A stretch of 64,000 nt of DNA from an uncultured Opitutia bacterium. Its GTDB lineage: Bacteria > Verrucomicrobiota > Verrucomicrobiia > Opitutales > Opitutaceae. Within the stretch, counting starts at the first letter, position 1, and each line of letters opens with the position of its first letter. The DNA lies in contig CAIUWA010000005.1 of the NCBI GenBank assembly GCA_903902745.1, positions 1 through 64,000 of the forward strand. The letters are read 5' to 3'. The notes beneath the pieces are model-generated. The model was not told the origin of the DNA. It saw only the letters and a program-made list of their open reading frames with translations, and searched no databases. The position numbers were made by a program, and so were the translations under genes. Shown one piece after another: positions 53,528-64,000 of this stretch.

Positions 53528-54907
53528 CTACTCCTTCTTCGCGCCGAAAACGGCACGGGCCATTTCCATCGGGGCACGGGTCAGGCTCTTCATGGCGGAG
53601 GGCGATGGCGGAGGGGGTGGCGGGGGCAACGAGCTGAGTTTTTTCTCCCGCAGGGAGAGCTGGATCTCGCGGTCGCGCACCTGTTCCTCGCGGCGCTTCA
53701 CGGCTGTGTGGTGGTCCTGCATGGCGAGGCGGTCGTCCCGGAAATTGGAGCGCTCGGCCTCAAGCAGTTCGGTGGCGCGCTGAAGTTTCGCCCAGGCCTC
53801 GCGCAATCCGGCGTCATCGGTGAAGTGGGAAGGCGCCGTCGAAGGCGCGCTCTTGCTGAACCAGACCACGCGGTCGGCCTCGAGCTGGGCCTGGATCTTC
53901 CGCAGGCGATCCTCGTAGGCGCGGAGGTTTTCCTCCTGCGCACGGAACAGGTCGAGGTCTTCATGCCAGCGGCGGCGCTCCTGGGCGAACCGGGTCGATT
54001 CCTCGCGGAACCGCGCGGCTTCCTCCGCCAGGCGGTCCTCCTCCGCGGCGAGACGCTGGCGCCAGGCGATGATCTCTTCCCGCTCGGCCGGTGCTTCCGT
54101 CTCCCCCGGCCGGCCCGCGGCGGGCGTGACGGCACCAAGGCTCCGGCGCTCATCCTCGAGGGCGGAACGTTCGCTGGCGATCGCGGCGCGGGTCTCGGAC
54201 AGCACGCGGGCCTTCTCATCAATGGCGGTCTGGGTGGCGGCCACAAGCTCGCGCTCGGTCCGGAGCTCCGCGGCCTCCGCCTGCAGCTGGCCGGTGTCGG
54301 TGTTCTGGGCGAGGAGGGTCTTGAGCTCGGCCTCGAGGGCGCTTTTTTCGTGCTGCAGCCGTTCAACGCGGGCCTCGAGCACGGCCTTTTCCTTCGACAC
54401 CCGCAGCAGGTCCGCGCCCGGCTCGTGCGTGTGGGCGCCCAGCGGGTGCGCGCTGTGGCCGGCCCCGGCGAGATTCTCCAGCAAGGACTCGACCTGCGCC
54501 AGGTCCTCGGGCGTGACGGACTCGGGCTCCGCAGTCGTCTCGAGGCGCAGCAGCGTCCGCACGCGGCGGAGCAGGACGCGCGGATCCTCGTGGGCGGCGA
54601 GCACATCGGCCACGCCCAGGCGGATGCCCTGGACCACCAGCGGGAGCTCGAGCCGGGAAACCAGCAGGAGCACGGGCACGGTGGGTTGGATTTTTTTCAA
54701 CGCATCGACGAAGACAAAACCGGGCGCGCCGGAAAGCTCATGGTCGATGACGGCCAGGTCGTACCATTCGCCGCGGGCGTTTTCGGCGGCGGCTTCCGCG
54801 GTGGCAAAGGCACGCACGTCGAAACCGGCGTCGGCGAACAGCAGCAGGAGACGGCGGCGCATCCGGGCGTCACCGTGCACGACGAGAATTTTTTTGACGA
54901 GGTTCAT
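53528..54907 (-). CDS. Receiver-domain protein with long coiled coil
   Basis: A 459-residue protein. Residues 1-120 are a receiver-like domain (ILVVHGDARMRRRLLLLFAD, phospho-Asp in LAVIDHELSGAPG), although the second acidic pocket residue is His-Gly-Asp rather than Asp-Asp. From about 165 to 400 it is a long heptad-rich coiled coil (VLEARVERLQHEKSALEAEL, FRAQEENLRAYEDRLRKIQA), then a Pro-rich segment and a short tail. May be a scaffold or a regulator of polarity/motility; no DNA-binding domain. Stands alone. Confidence 0.8.
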   Translation of the reverse strand: MNLVKKILVVHGDARMRRRLLLLFADAGFDVRAFATAEAAAENARGEWYDLAVIDHELSGAPGFVFVDALKKIQPTVPVLLLVSRLELPLVVQGIRLGVADVLAAHEDPRVLLRRVRTLLRLETTAEPESVTPEDLAQVESLLENLAGAGHSAHPLGAHTHEPGADLLRVSKEKAVLEARVERLQHEKSALEAELKTLLAQNTDTGQLQAEAAELRTERELVAATQTAIDEKARVLSETRAAIASERSALEDERRSLGAVTPAAGRPGETEAPAEREEIIAWRQRLAAEEDRLAEEAARFREESTRFAQERRRWHEDLDLFRAQEENLRAYEDRLRKIQAQLEADRVVWFSKSAPSTAPSHFTDDAGLREAWAKLQRATELLEAERSNFRDDRLAMQDHHTAVKRREEQVRDREIQLSLREKKLSSLPPPPPPPSPSAMKSLTRAPMEMARAVFGAKKE

Positions 54908-55058
54908 GGAGGGTGGGAACGCGGTTGAATTGAACTGTGTTCAGCCTAGACCCGCGCCTCCGCCGGGCGCCATAGCCCGGGCCGGTTTTTACCGCGCGTT
55001 TACCCGTTCCGCCCCGGATTCGGAAAATTTTTACCCCGTTTTCCCGCAGGAACCCACC

Positions 55059-56288
55059 TCAGGTGCGGAAGAGGACTTCCTCGCGGTTGAACATCCGCAC
55101 GGTCAGCGCGAGCGCGATGCCCGCATAGGCGCAGGTGGAGCCGAAGATCAGCGCGATGTAATTCCAATGCCACACGCCGGAAAGGATTTCCTTGCACACG
55201 AGCGAAAGGTTGAGGATCGGGACCAGCGCGAGCCGGGTGTTGAGCTCGACTCCGGGCAGGAGGCCGATCGCCACGGGCAGCAGGACGACAAAGGCCAGGG
55301 GCATGAGATAGGTCTGGGCCTCCTTGGTGCTCTTCGCGAAGAGCGCGATCATCATGAGCAGCGCGGAGAACAGCACCGCCACGGGCAGGACCATCGCGAG
55401 CACACCTGCCACGCCGAGCGGGCTGATGAGCGGCAGCGCCCCGCCGCCGGCCTGGGCCGCGACGGCCTGGACCCCCCGGCCCACCGAGCCGGTGGCCACG
55501 CCCGCCACCGTCAGGGTCAACGCCATCGACACCAGCGAAAGACCCATCGCGCAGAGGGAACTCGTCAGCACCATGAAAAATTTTCCCAGCACGATATCCA
55601 CCCGCGCCACCGGGCTGCACAGCAGCGTTTCCAGCGTGCCGCGCTCCTTCTCCCCCGCCGTCAGGTCGATCGCGGGATAGACCGCCCCGCTGAAGCAAAG
55701 CATGATGATGAGATAGGGCACGAAACCGCCGATGGCATTGCCCCCGACCTTCTCGGGCGGGGCGACATTTTCCCGCCTCACCGCGAAGGGCGCCACGAGC
55801 GAAGCCGGCAGACCGTGCGCGGCGAGCGCGGCGGTGACGGTTTTCTCGCGGAGCTCGCGGAAAAAGGCGTCGATCTCGCCGACGGCGAAACCTGATTTCA
55901 ACTCCCCCTGATAGTGCAGGATCACCACGGGCCCCGCGGTCCCGCCCCGCAGCCCGGCATCAAAGCCGGCGGGGATCCGCACCGCCGCGCGGATTTTTTT
56001 GTCCGAGATGAGCTGCCGGTAGTCGGCGCTCTCAGGCACAACCCTGAACCGGGAGGACTGCTGCAGCGCCGCGGTCGTCATGGGCGAGTCAACCCCGCCC
56101 AGCAGCATCACCACCGGGACCTCCTCGCGGGCCCGGGCGTAGGCGCGCGAGCCGATCCGGCCCAGGGAAAAAACGAGGGTCGGCATGACAACCACCGGGA
56201 TGATGATCATCGACAGCAGCGTGCGGCGGTCCCGCAGCGAATCCCTCAGCTCCTTGCCGTAAACCGTGACGATGCTCCTCCAGCTCAT
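55059..56288 (-). CDS. ABC-2 type permease, NatB-like
   Basis: A 409-residue membrane protein: N-terminal helix (RTLLSMIIIPVVVMPTLVFS), a large extracytoplasmic loop (residues about 45-190) and five or more helices in the C-terminal half, with the DLTAGEKERGTLETLLCSP signature of NatB/ABC-2 permeases. Pairs with the ATPase gene that overlaps its start by 4 bp. NatAB expels Na+ in Bacillus; substrate here not certain. Confidence 0.87.
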   Translation of the reverse strand: MSWRSIVTVYGKELRDSLRDRRTLLSMIIIPVVVMPTLVFSLGRIGSRAYARAREEVPVVMLLGGVDSPMTTAALQQSSRFRVVPESADYRQLISDKKIRAAVRIPAGFDAGLRGGTAGPVVILHYQGELKSGFAVGEIDAFFRELREKTVTAALAAHGLPASLVAPFAVRRENVAPPEKVGGNAIGGFVPYLIIMLCFSGAVYPAIDLTAGEKERGTLETLLCSPVARVDIVLGKFFMVLTSSLCAMGLSLVSMALTLTVAGVATGSVGRGVQAVAAQAGGGALPLISPLGVAGVLAMVLPVAVLFSALLMMIALFAKSTKEAQTYLMPLAFVVLLPVAIGLLPGVELNTRLALVPILNLSLVCKEILSGVWHWNYIALIFGSTCAYAGIALALTVRMFNREEVLFRT

Positions 56289-57028
56289 GCGGGTTCCTCC
56301 GGGCAGGCGACCTTGACGAAAACCTCCTCCATGTCGTGTTCGCCCGTGCGGGCGCGCAGTTCTCCCAGCGTGCCCTCCGCGAGCAGCCGGCCGCCATGAA
56401 TGATCCCGATGGTGTCGCAGAGTTTTTCCACCTCGCTCATCATGTGCGTCGAGTAGATGACGGTCTTGCCCCGCCCCTTGCAGTCGCGGACGAAGCGCAC
56501 GATGGCCCGCGCCGCCATCACATCGAGGCCGAGCGTGGGCTCGTCGAAGATCATCACCGCCGGATCGTGGATCAGGGTGCGGGCGATCGAGGTCTTCTGC
56601 TTCATGCCGGTCGAAAGTTTTTCACAGCGGCGGTCGAGGAATTCGTGCAGGTCGAGTTCATCCGCGAGCCGCTGCAAGCGGACCTTGATCTCGGCCTCCG
56701 CCAGGCCGTTGAGCCGGCCGAAATAGGCGATCATCTCGCGCGCGGTCAGCCGGCCGTAGAGCGCCGTGCTCGTCGCCAGGAATCCCACGCGGGCCCGGAC
56801 TTTTTCCGGGGCCGCGACGATGTCAAAGCCCGCCACGGTCGCCGTGCCGGCCGTGGGTTGGAGCAGTGTCGCCAGCAGGCGGAGCGTGGTGGTCTTGCCC
56901 GCGCCATTGGCCCCGAGCAGGCCATAGATCTGCCCGGGTTCCACGCGGAAGGAGACGCCGTCCACCGCCCGGATCTCCCCGCGTTTTTTGTCCCGGAAGG
57001 TCTTGGTCAGGGAGCGGGCTTCAATCAT
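56285..57028 (-). CDS. ABC transporter ATPase, NatA-like
   Basis: A 247-residue ATPase with Walker A GLLGANGAGKTTTLRLLA, Q-loop region VGFLATSTALYGRLTARE, signature KLSTGMKQKTSIARTLIHDP, Walker B VMIFDEPTLGLDV and the switch His in YSTHMMSEVEKLCD. Forms an exporter with the downstream permease. ATG 57028. Confidence 0.92.
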   Translation of the reverse strand: MIEARSLTKTFRDKKRGEIRAVDGVSFRVEPGQIYGLLGANGAGKTTTLRLLATLLQPTAGTATVAGFDIVAAPEKVRARVGFLATSTALYGRLTAREMIAYFGRLNGLAEAEIKVRLQRLADELDLHEFLDRRCEKLSTGMKQKTSIARTLIHDPAVMIFDEPTLGLDVMAARAIVRFVRDCKGRGKTVIYSTHMMSEVEKLCDTIGIIHGGRLLAEGTLGELRARTGEHDMEEVFVKVACPEEPA

Positions 57029-57150
57029 GGACGTTGTGCCCGGTGGCGGCACCGCAAGGGGAAGGCGGCGGGGTTGGACTCCATGGGCCGAGGTTACGGT
57101 CCGGAGCCGCACAAGGCAACCTTTGGCCGGATTCCACGTTGAAATCACAC

Positions 57151-57220
57151 TCGTGCTTCGTTCTCGTTCTCGCATCCGATCCAAGGGGAGAACGAAGAAC
57201 GATTGCGAGATTGAGCACGA
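57151..57220. repeat. Palindromic element with TCGTGCT/AGCACGA ends
   Basis: A 70-bp element, 7-bp perfect inverted termini and degenerate TTCTCGT-type arms facing each other, in the divergent gap between the NatA-like and M1 peptidase genes. Confidence 0.62.
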
Positions 57221-57290
57221 CTGGGTCGGTCGGAGTGGTCGACGGCATGGGCCATTGACTCCCTTCCACCGGCAGACAAAAAAAGCACCC

Positions 57291-59957
<2,667 letters not shown>

Positions 59958-59968
59958 AATGTATAATG

Positions 59969-60084
59969 GTAGGGCGCGGACTCCGTTCCGCGCCGGGCAA
60001 AAGGGGAAGAGGCCCATCTGAGAACCAGGGACTGCGGCTGGACTCCAGTGACGTTCCCGGCGGGGAACGGAGTCCCCGCCCTAC
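59969..60084. repeat. GTAG-type REPIN, family GTAGGGCGCGGACTCCG
   Basis: GTAGGGCGCGGACTCCGTTCC at the left and the inverse GGAACGGAGTCCCCGCCCTAC at the right around a ~65-bp spacer. Each unit holds its own GCGCGGA...TCCGCGC-type hairpin. 116 bp, between co-directional genes. Confidence 0.8.
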
Positions 60085-60148
60085 CGGAGTCGGACATCAC
60101 TCAGCCGGCGGCTTGTCAGCCGGGGCCTACCGCGCCTAGCCTGCGCGC

Positions 60149-61105
60149 ATGAAACCCCTCGTCGTCGTGGTCGGCAGCTTTGTGCAGGACCTCTGCTGGA
60201 AGTGCGCCGAGTTTCCCCGGGCGGGCGAGACCGTGATCGGCACCTTTGCCACGGGCCCCGGCGGCAAGGGCTCCAACCAGGCCGTCGCCGCGGGCCGGGC
60301 GGGCGCACCCACGGTTTTCATCGGCGCCGTCGGCCGCGACGTGTTCGCCGATGCGGCCAAAAAATTCTACCGGGCCGAAGGCATTGGCGCGCGCTTCATC
60401 GAGAAGCCAAAGCACGCCACCGGCACTGCGGCCATCATGGTGAATGCCACCGCCCAAAACGAGATCGTCGTCGCCCTCGGGGCCAGCGCCCTGCTGCAGC
60501 CGCGCGACATCGACGGCACGCTGATCCGCGGGGCGAAGGTCGTCGTCTGCCAGCATGAGGCCAACCTCCCGGTCAACGCGCACGTTTTCCGCCTCGCCCG
60601 GAAGGCCGGGGTCACCACGGTGCTGAACCCCGCGCCCATGCGGCCCGATTTCGACGCCCGTGTGCTGGCCCTCGTCGACGTGCTCATCCCCAACGAGACC
60701 GAATTCGTCACGCTGGCCAACCAGCTTGGGATCGCTCCCTCCCCTTTCACGGAATCGGCCCTCCAGGCCATGACCCCTGGCGACCTGCACCGGCTCTGCC
60801 GCGCCTTCGGGGTGCCCACGGTCATCGTCACCCTCGGCAAACGCGGCTGCTTCGTCTCCCCGCCCGAGGGCGTCCCCACCTTCATCCCCGCCCATACGGG
60901 AATCAAAGTCGTGGACACGACCGGCGCCGGCGACGCGTTTGTCGGCGGCTTTGCCGCCGGCCTTGTCGAGTCCGATGGCGACCTCGTGGCTGCCGCGCGT
61001 CTTGGCAACGCCGTCGCCGCTCTGTCGGTCACGAAATTCGGCACGGCCCCGGCCATGCCGGCCAAGGCGGAAATAGCCCGCTTCCTGCGCCGAGGCGCCA
61101 CTTGA
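60149..61105 (+). CDS. rbsK: PfkB-family carbohydrate kinase, ribokinase-like
   Basis: A 318-residue kinase. Motif 1 GPGGKGSNQAVAAGRAGAPTV, IGAVGRDVFAD, NPAPMRP, IPNETE and motif 2 VVDTTGAGDAFVGGFAAGL with the catalytic Asp. The NxxE (NETE) and the ribose-type GGKGSNQ loop point to ribokinase more than other PfkB sugars. Monocistronic or with the next gene (start 42 bp away). Confidence 0.88.
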   Translation: MKPLVVVVGSFVQDLCWKCAEFPRAGETVIGTFATGPGGKGSNQAVAAGRAGAPTVFIGAVGRDVFADAAKKFYRAEGIGARFIEKPKHATGTAAIMVNATAQNEIVVALGASALLQPRDIDGTLIRGAKVVVCQHEANLPVNAHVFRLARKAGVTTVLNPAPMRPDFDARVLALVDVLIPNETEFVTLANQLGIAPSPFTESALQAMTPGDLHRLCRAFGVPTVIVTLGKRGCFVSPPEGVPTFIPAHTGIKVVDTTGAGDAFVGGFAAGLVESDGDLVAAARLGNAVAALSVTKFGTAPAMPAKAEIARFLRRGAT

Positions 61106-61146
61106 CGGCCAACCAGGCCCGGCCGTCGCCGGGCGTCTTCCCCGCC

Positions 61147-61725
61147 ATGCCGACCTTCACCGCCCGTATCGGGAAAAACTGGATCATGCGCTGCGTGATC
61201 GTGCCCGCGGGCGTCATGCGCTCGCTCGGCGGCGGACTGCGCATCCCCGTCGTTGCGAGCTACGCGGGGGAAAAGGTCCTGACCACCGTCATGCCAGCCG
61301 GGCAAAAACGCGGGCGGCTCGTCGTCCTCATGGACATCCTGCGACCGGCTGGGCTCGATACTGGCGACCGGCTTGAGGTCACCCTCACGCGCTCGACGGC
61401 ACCGCGGGAACCCGTGGTGCCGGCTGACTTGAAGCGCGCCCTGCAGTTCCGGCCCGCCGCACGGGAGGCCTTTGAACAAGGCCCTCCTTCCATGCGCCGG
61501 TGGATGATCCGCCACATTGAAGAGGCCCGGCGCGCCGGGACCCGCCAGGCCCGGGTCGATCTGATCCTTGAGCGCCTCGTCGAGCGGCCGCGCCCGCGAG
61601 CCGCGAAAGCGCAGGCGTCCGACCCGGCACCCCGGCCATTGGACGAACCACCCTTTCAGTCGCACCCCTGCCTGGGTGCCGTAGGAACTGCGCCAAGACA
61701 AACCCAACGCCCACCAGGAAGTTAG
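61147..61725 (+). CDS. DUF1905 / YdeI-type protein
   Basis: A 192-residue protein. N-terminal beta domain of DUF1905 type (FTARIGKNWIMRCVIVPAGV, PVVASYAGEKVLTTVMPAG) and a helical YdeI/bacteriocin-protection-like part (VPADLKRALQFRPAAREAFE, RRWMIRHIEEARRAGTRQAR). The last ~35 residues are low-complexity. Function is not well known. ATG 61147; the frame is open 15 codons further upstream and overlaps rbsK. Confidence 0.75.
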   Translation: MPTFTARIGKNWIMRCVIVPAGVMRSLGGGLRIPVVASYAGEKVLTTVMPAGQKRGRLVVLMDILRPAGLDTGDRLEVTLTRSTAPREPVVPADLKRALQFRPAAREAFEQGPPSMRRWMIRHIEEARRAGTRQARVDLILERLVERPRPRAAKAQASDPAPRPLDEPPFQSHPCLGAVGTAPRQTQRPPGS

Positions 61726-61810
61726 TCATTATCGTCCCCGGACGCCCTGTTGGTGTTTCGGGAAAGAAACCGGACGCGGTTTTGCCGCGAAACCCCAAAT
61801 CCCCCGGGGT

Positions 61811-61826
61811 TGGCATTGCGCCTGCT
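61811..61826 (+). promoter_or_regulatory. Sigma-54 (-24/-12) promoter for amtB
   Basis: TGGCATTGCGCCTGCT: TGGCA and TGC with the GG and GC spaced exactly as in the sigma-54 consensus TGGCAC-N5-TTGC. It lies 67 bp before the amtB ATG. No NtrC-type site was identified with confidence. Confidence 0.6.
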
Positions 61827-61892
61827 GTAAGGCCTCCGTTCCACGCCCAAGGATTCCACCCTGGGGTTCCACCGTAATCTCAAAGTAAGTTT

Positions 61893-63404
61893 ATGCACAT
61901 CCTTCCACGTGTAATTGGGAAACTGGCCGCTTGCAGCGTCCTCGGCCTGCTGTTCAACCTCGCAGCTTTCGCCGAAGACGCGAAGCCCGCCACCCCGCCT
62001 CCTCCCGCCCCAAGCCTTGAACAACGCGTGGCAGGCCTTGAAGCCTATCTGGGCAACGGTGATCCGACCACCTCGCTCAAGGATGCAAAAGGCGCAGTAC
62101 CCGACGGTCTGACCACGCCCTCCGTGGGCGTATCCGGCCCCGGCCACAACGCCTGGCAAATGACGAGCGCCGCCCTGGTGCTCTTCATGACACTGCCCGG
62201 CCTGGCCCTCTTCTACGGCGGCCTGATGCGCCGCAAGAATGTGCTCTCCGTCATGGCCCAGTGCCTCCTGCTCTCCGGGCTCGTCACGATTCTCTGGTGG
62301 GCCGTCGGCTACAGCCTGGTGTTCCACAGCGGCAGCCCGTTTCTGGGCGGCCTCGACTTTGCGATGCTCAATGGCGTGGGTTCCGCGCCCAATACGGATT
62401 ACGCGTACTGGGTGTCGCAGAATGTGTTCTCCATGTACCAGCTGATGTTCGCGATCATCACCCCCGCCCTGATCGTCGGCGCCATCGCCGAGCGCATGAA
62501 GTTCTCCGCGATCTTCCTCTTCATGACCCTGTGGATGTTCGTCGTTTACTTCCCCCTCGCCCACATGGTCTGGGGCATCGACGGCTTCATGAACGGCGTC
62601 TGGAATGCCAAGGCGGCGATCCACGCGGTCGATTTCGCCGGCGGCACCGTGGTGCACATGAGCTCGGGCTGGTCCGCGCTCATCCTCTGCCTGATCCTCG
62701 GGCCGCGCCTCGGCTTCGGCAAGACCCCGATGCCCCCGCACAGCATGGTGCTCTGCATGGTTGGCACCGGCATGCTCTGGGTGGGCTGGTATGGCTTTAA
62801 CGCCGGCTCGGCCGTCGCGGCCGACGGTGTGGCCGCCAACGCCTTCACGACCACCACGATTGCGACCGCCGTCGCCTCCTTCGTCTGGCCGATGATGGAA
62901 TGGTTCACCCGCGGCAAGCCGAGCATCCTCGGCTTCTGCTCCGGCGCGGTGGCCGGCCTCGTCGTGGTCACGCCCGCCTGCGGTTTCATCACCCCGAACG
63001 GGTCCGTGATCATCGGCCTCGCCGCGGGCATCGTGCCCTGGTTCTTCTGCTTCAAGGTCAAGGGTTGGTTCGGCTACGATGACGCCCTCGACACCTTCGG
63101 CGTGCATGCCGTGGGCGGCACCATGGGTGCCTTCCTCACCGGCGTGCTGGCGCGCAACAGCGCCAATGCGAACCTGGCCACCAACCTGAAGGACTTCGTC
63201 ACCGATTCCCCCATGCAGAAGCTCGTGTTCGAGCAGCTGAAGGCCATCGGCTTGACGCTGGTTCTCGCCGTCGTCGGCACCGTCGTCATCGCCTACATCG
63301 TGAAGGCGGTCGTCGGCCTGCGGCCCACGGCTGAGGCGGAGGAAGCCGGTCTCGATCTCAGCGACCATGGCGAAGAAGGCTATATCTTCGAAACCAAGTC
63401 CTGA
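61893..63404 (+). CDS. amtB: Ammonium transporter
   Basis: A 503-residue membrane channel. Signal-like helix (LGLLFNLAAFAEDA), Pro-rich spacer, then 11 membrane helices. Seen: TLPGLALFYGGLMRRKNVLS, WWAVGYSLVFHSG, DFAGGTVVHMSSGWSALIL with the first pore His, and TFGVHAVGGTMGAFLTG with the second. Imports ammonium when nitrogen is scarce. Followed in 27 bp by the PII gene that gates it. Confidence 0.95.
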   Translation: MHILPRVIGKLAACSVLGLLFNLAAFAEDAKPATPPPPAPSLEQRVAGLEAYLGNGDPTTSLKDAKGAVPDGLTTPSVGVSGPGHNAWQMTSAALVLFMTLPGLALFYGGLMRRKNVLSVMAQCLLLSGLVTILWWAVGYSLVFHSGSPFLGGLDFAMLNGVGSAPNTDYAYWVSQNVFSMYQLMFAIITPALIVGAIAERMKFSAIFLFMTLWMFVVYFPLAHMVWGIDGFMNGVWNAKAAIHAVDFAGGTVVHMSSGWSALILCLILGPRLGFGKTPMPPHSMVLCMVGTGMLWVGWYGFNAGSAVAADGVAANAFTTTTIATAVASFVWPMMEWFTRGKPSILGFCSGAVAGLVVVTPACGFITPNGSVIIGLAAGIVPWFFCFKVKGWFGYDDALDTFGVHAVGGTMGAFLTGVLARNSANANLATNLKDFVTDSPMQKLVFEQLKAIGLTLVLAVVGTVVIAYIVKAVVGLRPTAEAEEAGLDLSDHGEEGYIFETKS

Positions 63405-63770
<366 letters not shown>

Positions 63771-63811
63771 CGGCACCATCGCCGGCTTCAACCTGATCAG
63801 TGCAATTCCCT

Positions 63812-63841
63812 GCTGCCCCCTTTTCTAAAGAAGGGGGCAGC
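63812..63841 (+). terminator. Hairpin between glnK and the glutamine synthetase gene
   Basis: Stem GCTGCCCCCTT / AAGGGGGCAGC (11 bp) with an 8-nt loop, followed by CTCTTTCTTA (T-rich but not pure). It may end part of the amtB-glnK message ahead of the glutamine synthetase gene. Confidence 0.6.
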
Positions 63842-63884
63842 TCTTTCTTAACCAACATTCGTTTCGAAGAAACCACTCAATAAC

Positions 63885-64000
63885 ATGGCCAAATACAAAT
63901 TGGAATACATCTGGCTCGACGGCTACACGCCGTTGGCAAGCCTGCGCAGCAAGACCCAAGTGAAGGAATTCGCCAGCTTTCCGACGCTGGCCCAACTGCC
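63885..64000 (+). CDS. glnII: Glutamine synthetase type II (eukaryotic-like), 3'-truncated by window edge
   Basis: Only the first ~38 codons are in the window. MAKYKLEYIWLDGYTPLA then LRSKTQVKEF is the N-terminal signature of type II glutamine synthetase, which begins with a beta-Grasp domain. Next to amtB-glnK it completes an ammonium-assimilation set; GSII in Verrucomicrobiota is in line with this. Confidence 0.85.
   Translation, partial: MAKYKLEYIWLDGYTPLASLRSKTQVKEFASFPTLAQL

Noticed and set aside
61722-63368. 548-residue open frame on the minus strand opposite amtB
   Set aside because: Antisense shadow of a strongly conserved membrane transporter.

Overview
The window is GC-rich, densely coded bacterial chromosome. 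The gene content suggests a Verrucomicrobiota member, most likely of the Opitutales/Opitutaceae. Clues are a Tat-exported DUF1501 protein paired with a DUF1800 protein, a eukaryote-like (type II) glutamine synthetase behind amtB-glnK, a divergent membrane pyrophosphatase, type II secretion pseudopilins with very long leaders, and general codon bias. This assignment is inference from families, with no marker gene to confirm it.

Layout. 1-4.4 kb: 3' part of a membrane pyrophosphatase, a TlpA-like thioredoxin and an MFS transporter. 4.5-11.1 kb: minus-strand type II secretion cluster gspG-H-I-J-K-L-M, preceded by a possibly related anchored protein. 11.2-15.9 kb: DUF1501/DUF1800 secreted pair and tRNA-Arg(CCU). 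16-21.1 kb: response-regulator/kinase hybrid, bS18, TsaC/Sua5, HisC and an esterase-like protein. 21.2-24.5 kb: HAD hydrolase, an arsR-arsC-aquaglyceroporin arsenic operon and a divergent second aquaporin. 24.6-29.8 kb: DEAD-box-type helicase, VOC protein and two PilT-type ATPases, the first broken by an in-frame stop. 30-39.8 kb: an ATP-grasp/alpha-E fusion, a TonB receptor, small exported proteins, a seven-loop EF-hand protein, an amidase and a repeat-bearing membrane protein. 39.8-42.8 kb: lower-GC accessory patch with an IS110-family element between two cassette-like small genes. 43-57 kb: a pilin, response regulators, DUF255 thioredoxin protein, deoxyhypusine-synthase-like protein, ABC-F ATPase, pyrimidine phosphorylase, methyltransferase and NatAB-type exporter. 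57-64 kb: M1 aminopeptidase, ribokinase-type kinase, YdeI-like protein, then amtB-glnK-glnII behind a good sigma-54-type promoter.

The most striking feature is not a gene. Over twenty short (mostly 70-130 bp) palindromic elements occupy the intergenic gaps. They fall into several classes: REPIN-like pairs beginning GTAG and ending CTAC; a six-copy element built on AACGCGTTG...CAACGCGTT; 17-bp perfect hairpins; and a set with related architecture but different sequences, in which degenerate, often 7-bp tandem arrays face each other as inverted arms. Some copies lie in frame inside genes: the leader of GspK, the tail of ArsR, the linker of a membrane protein and a loop of the DUF255 protein. 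No mobilising REP transposase (RAYT) is visible here, so the source of mobility would be elsewhere in the genome.

Functional themes are envelope and secretion (T2SS/T4P-type parts, exported proteins, TonB uptake), arsenic detoxification by reduction plus channel-mediated exit, and nitrogen assimilation.
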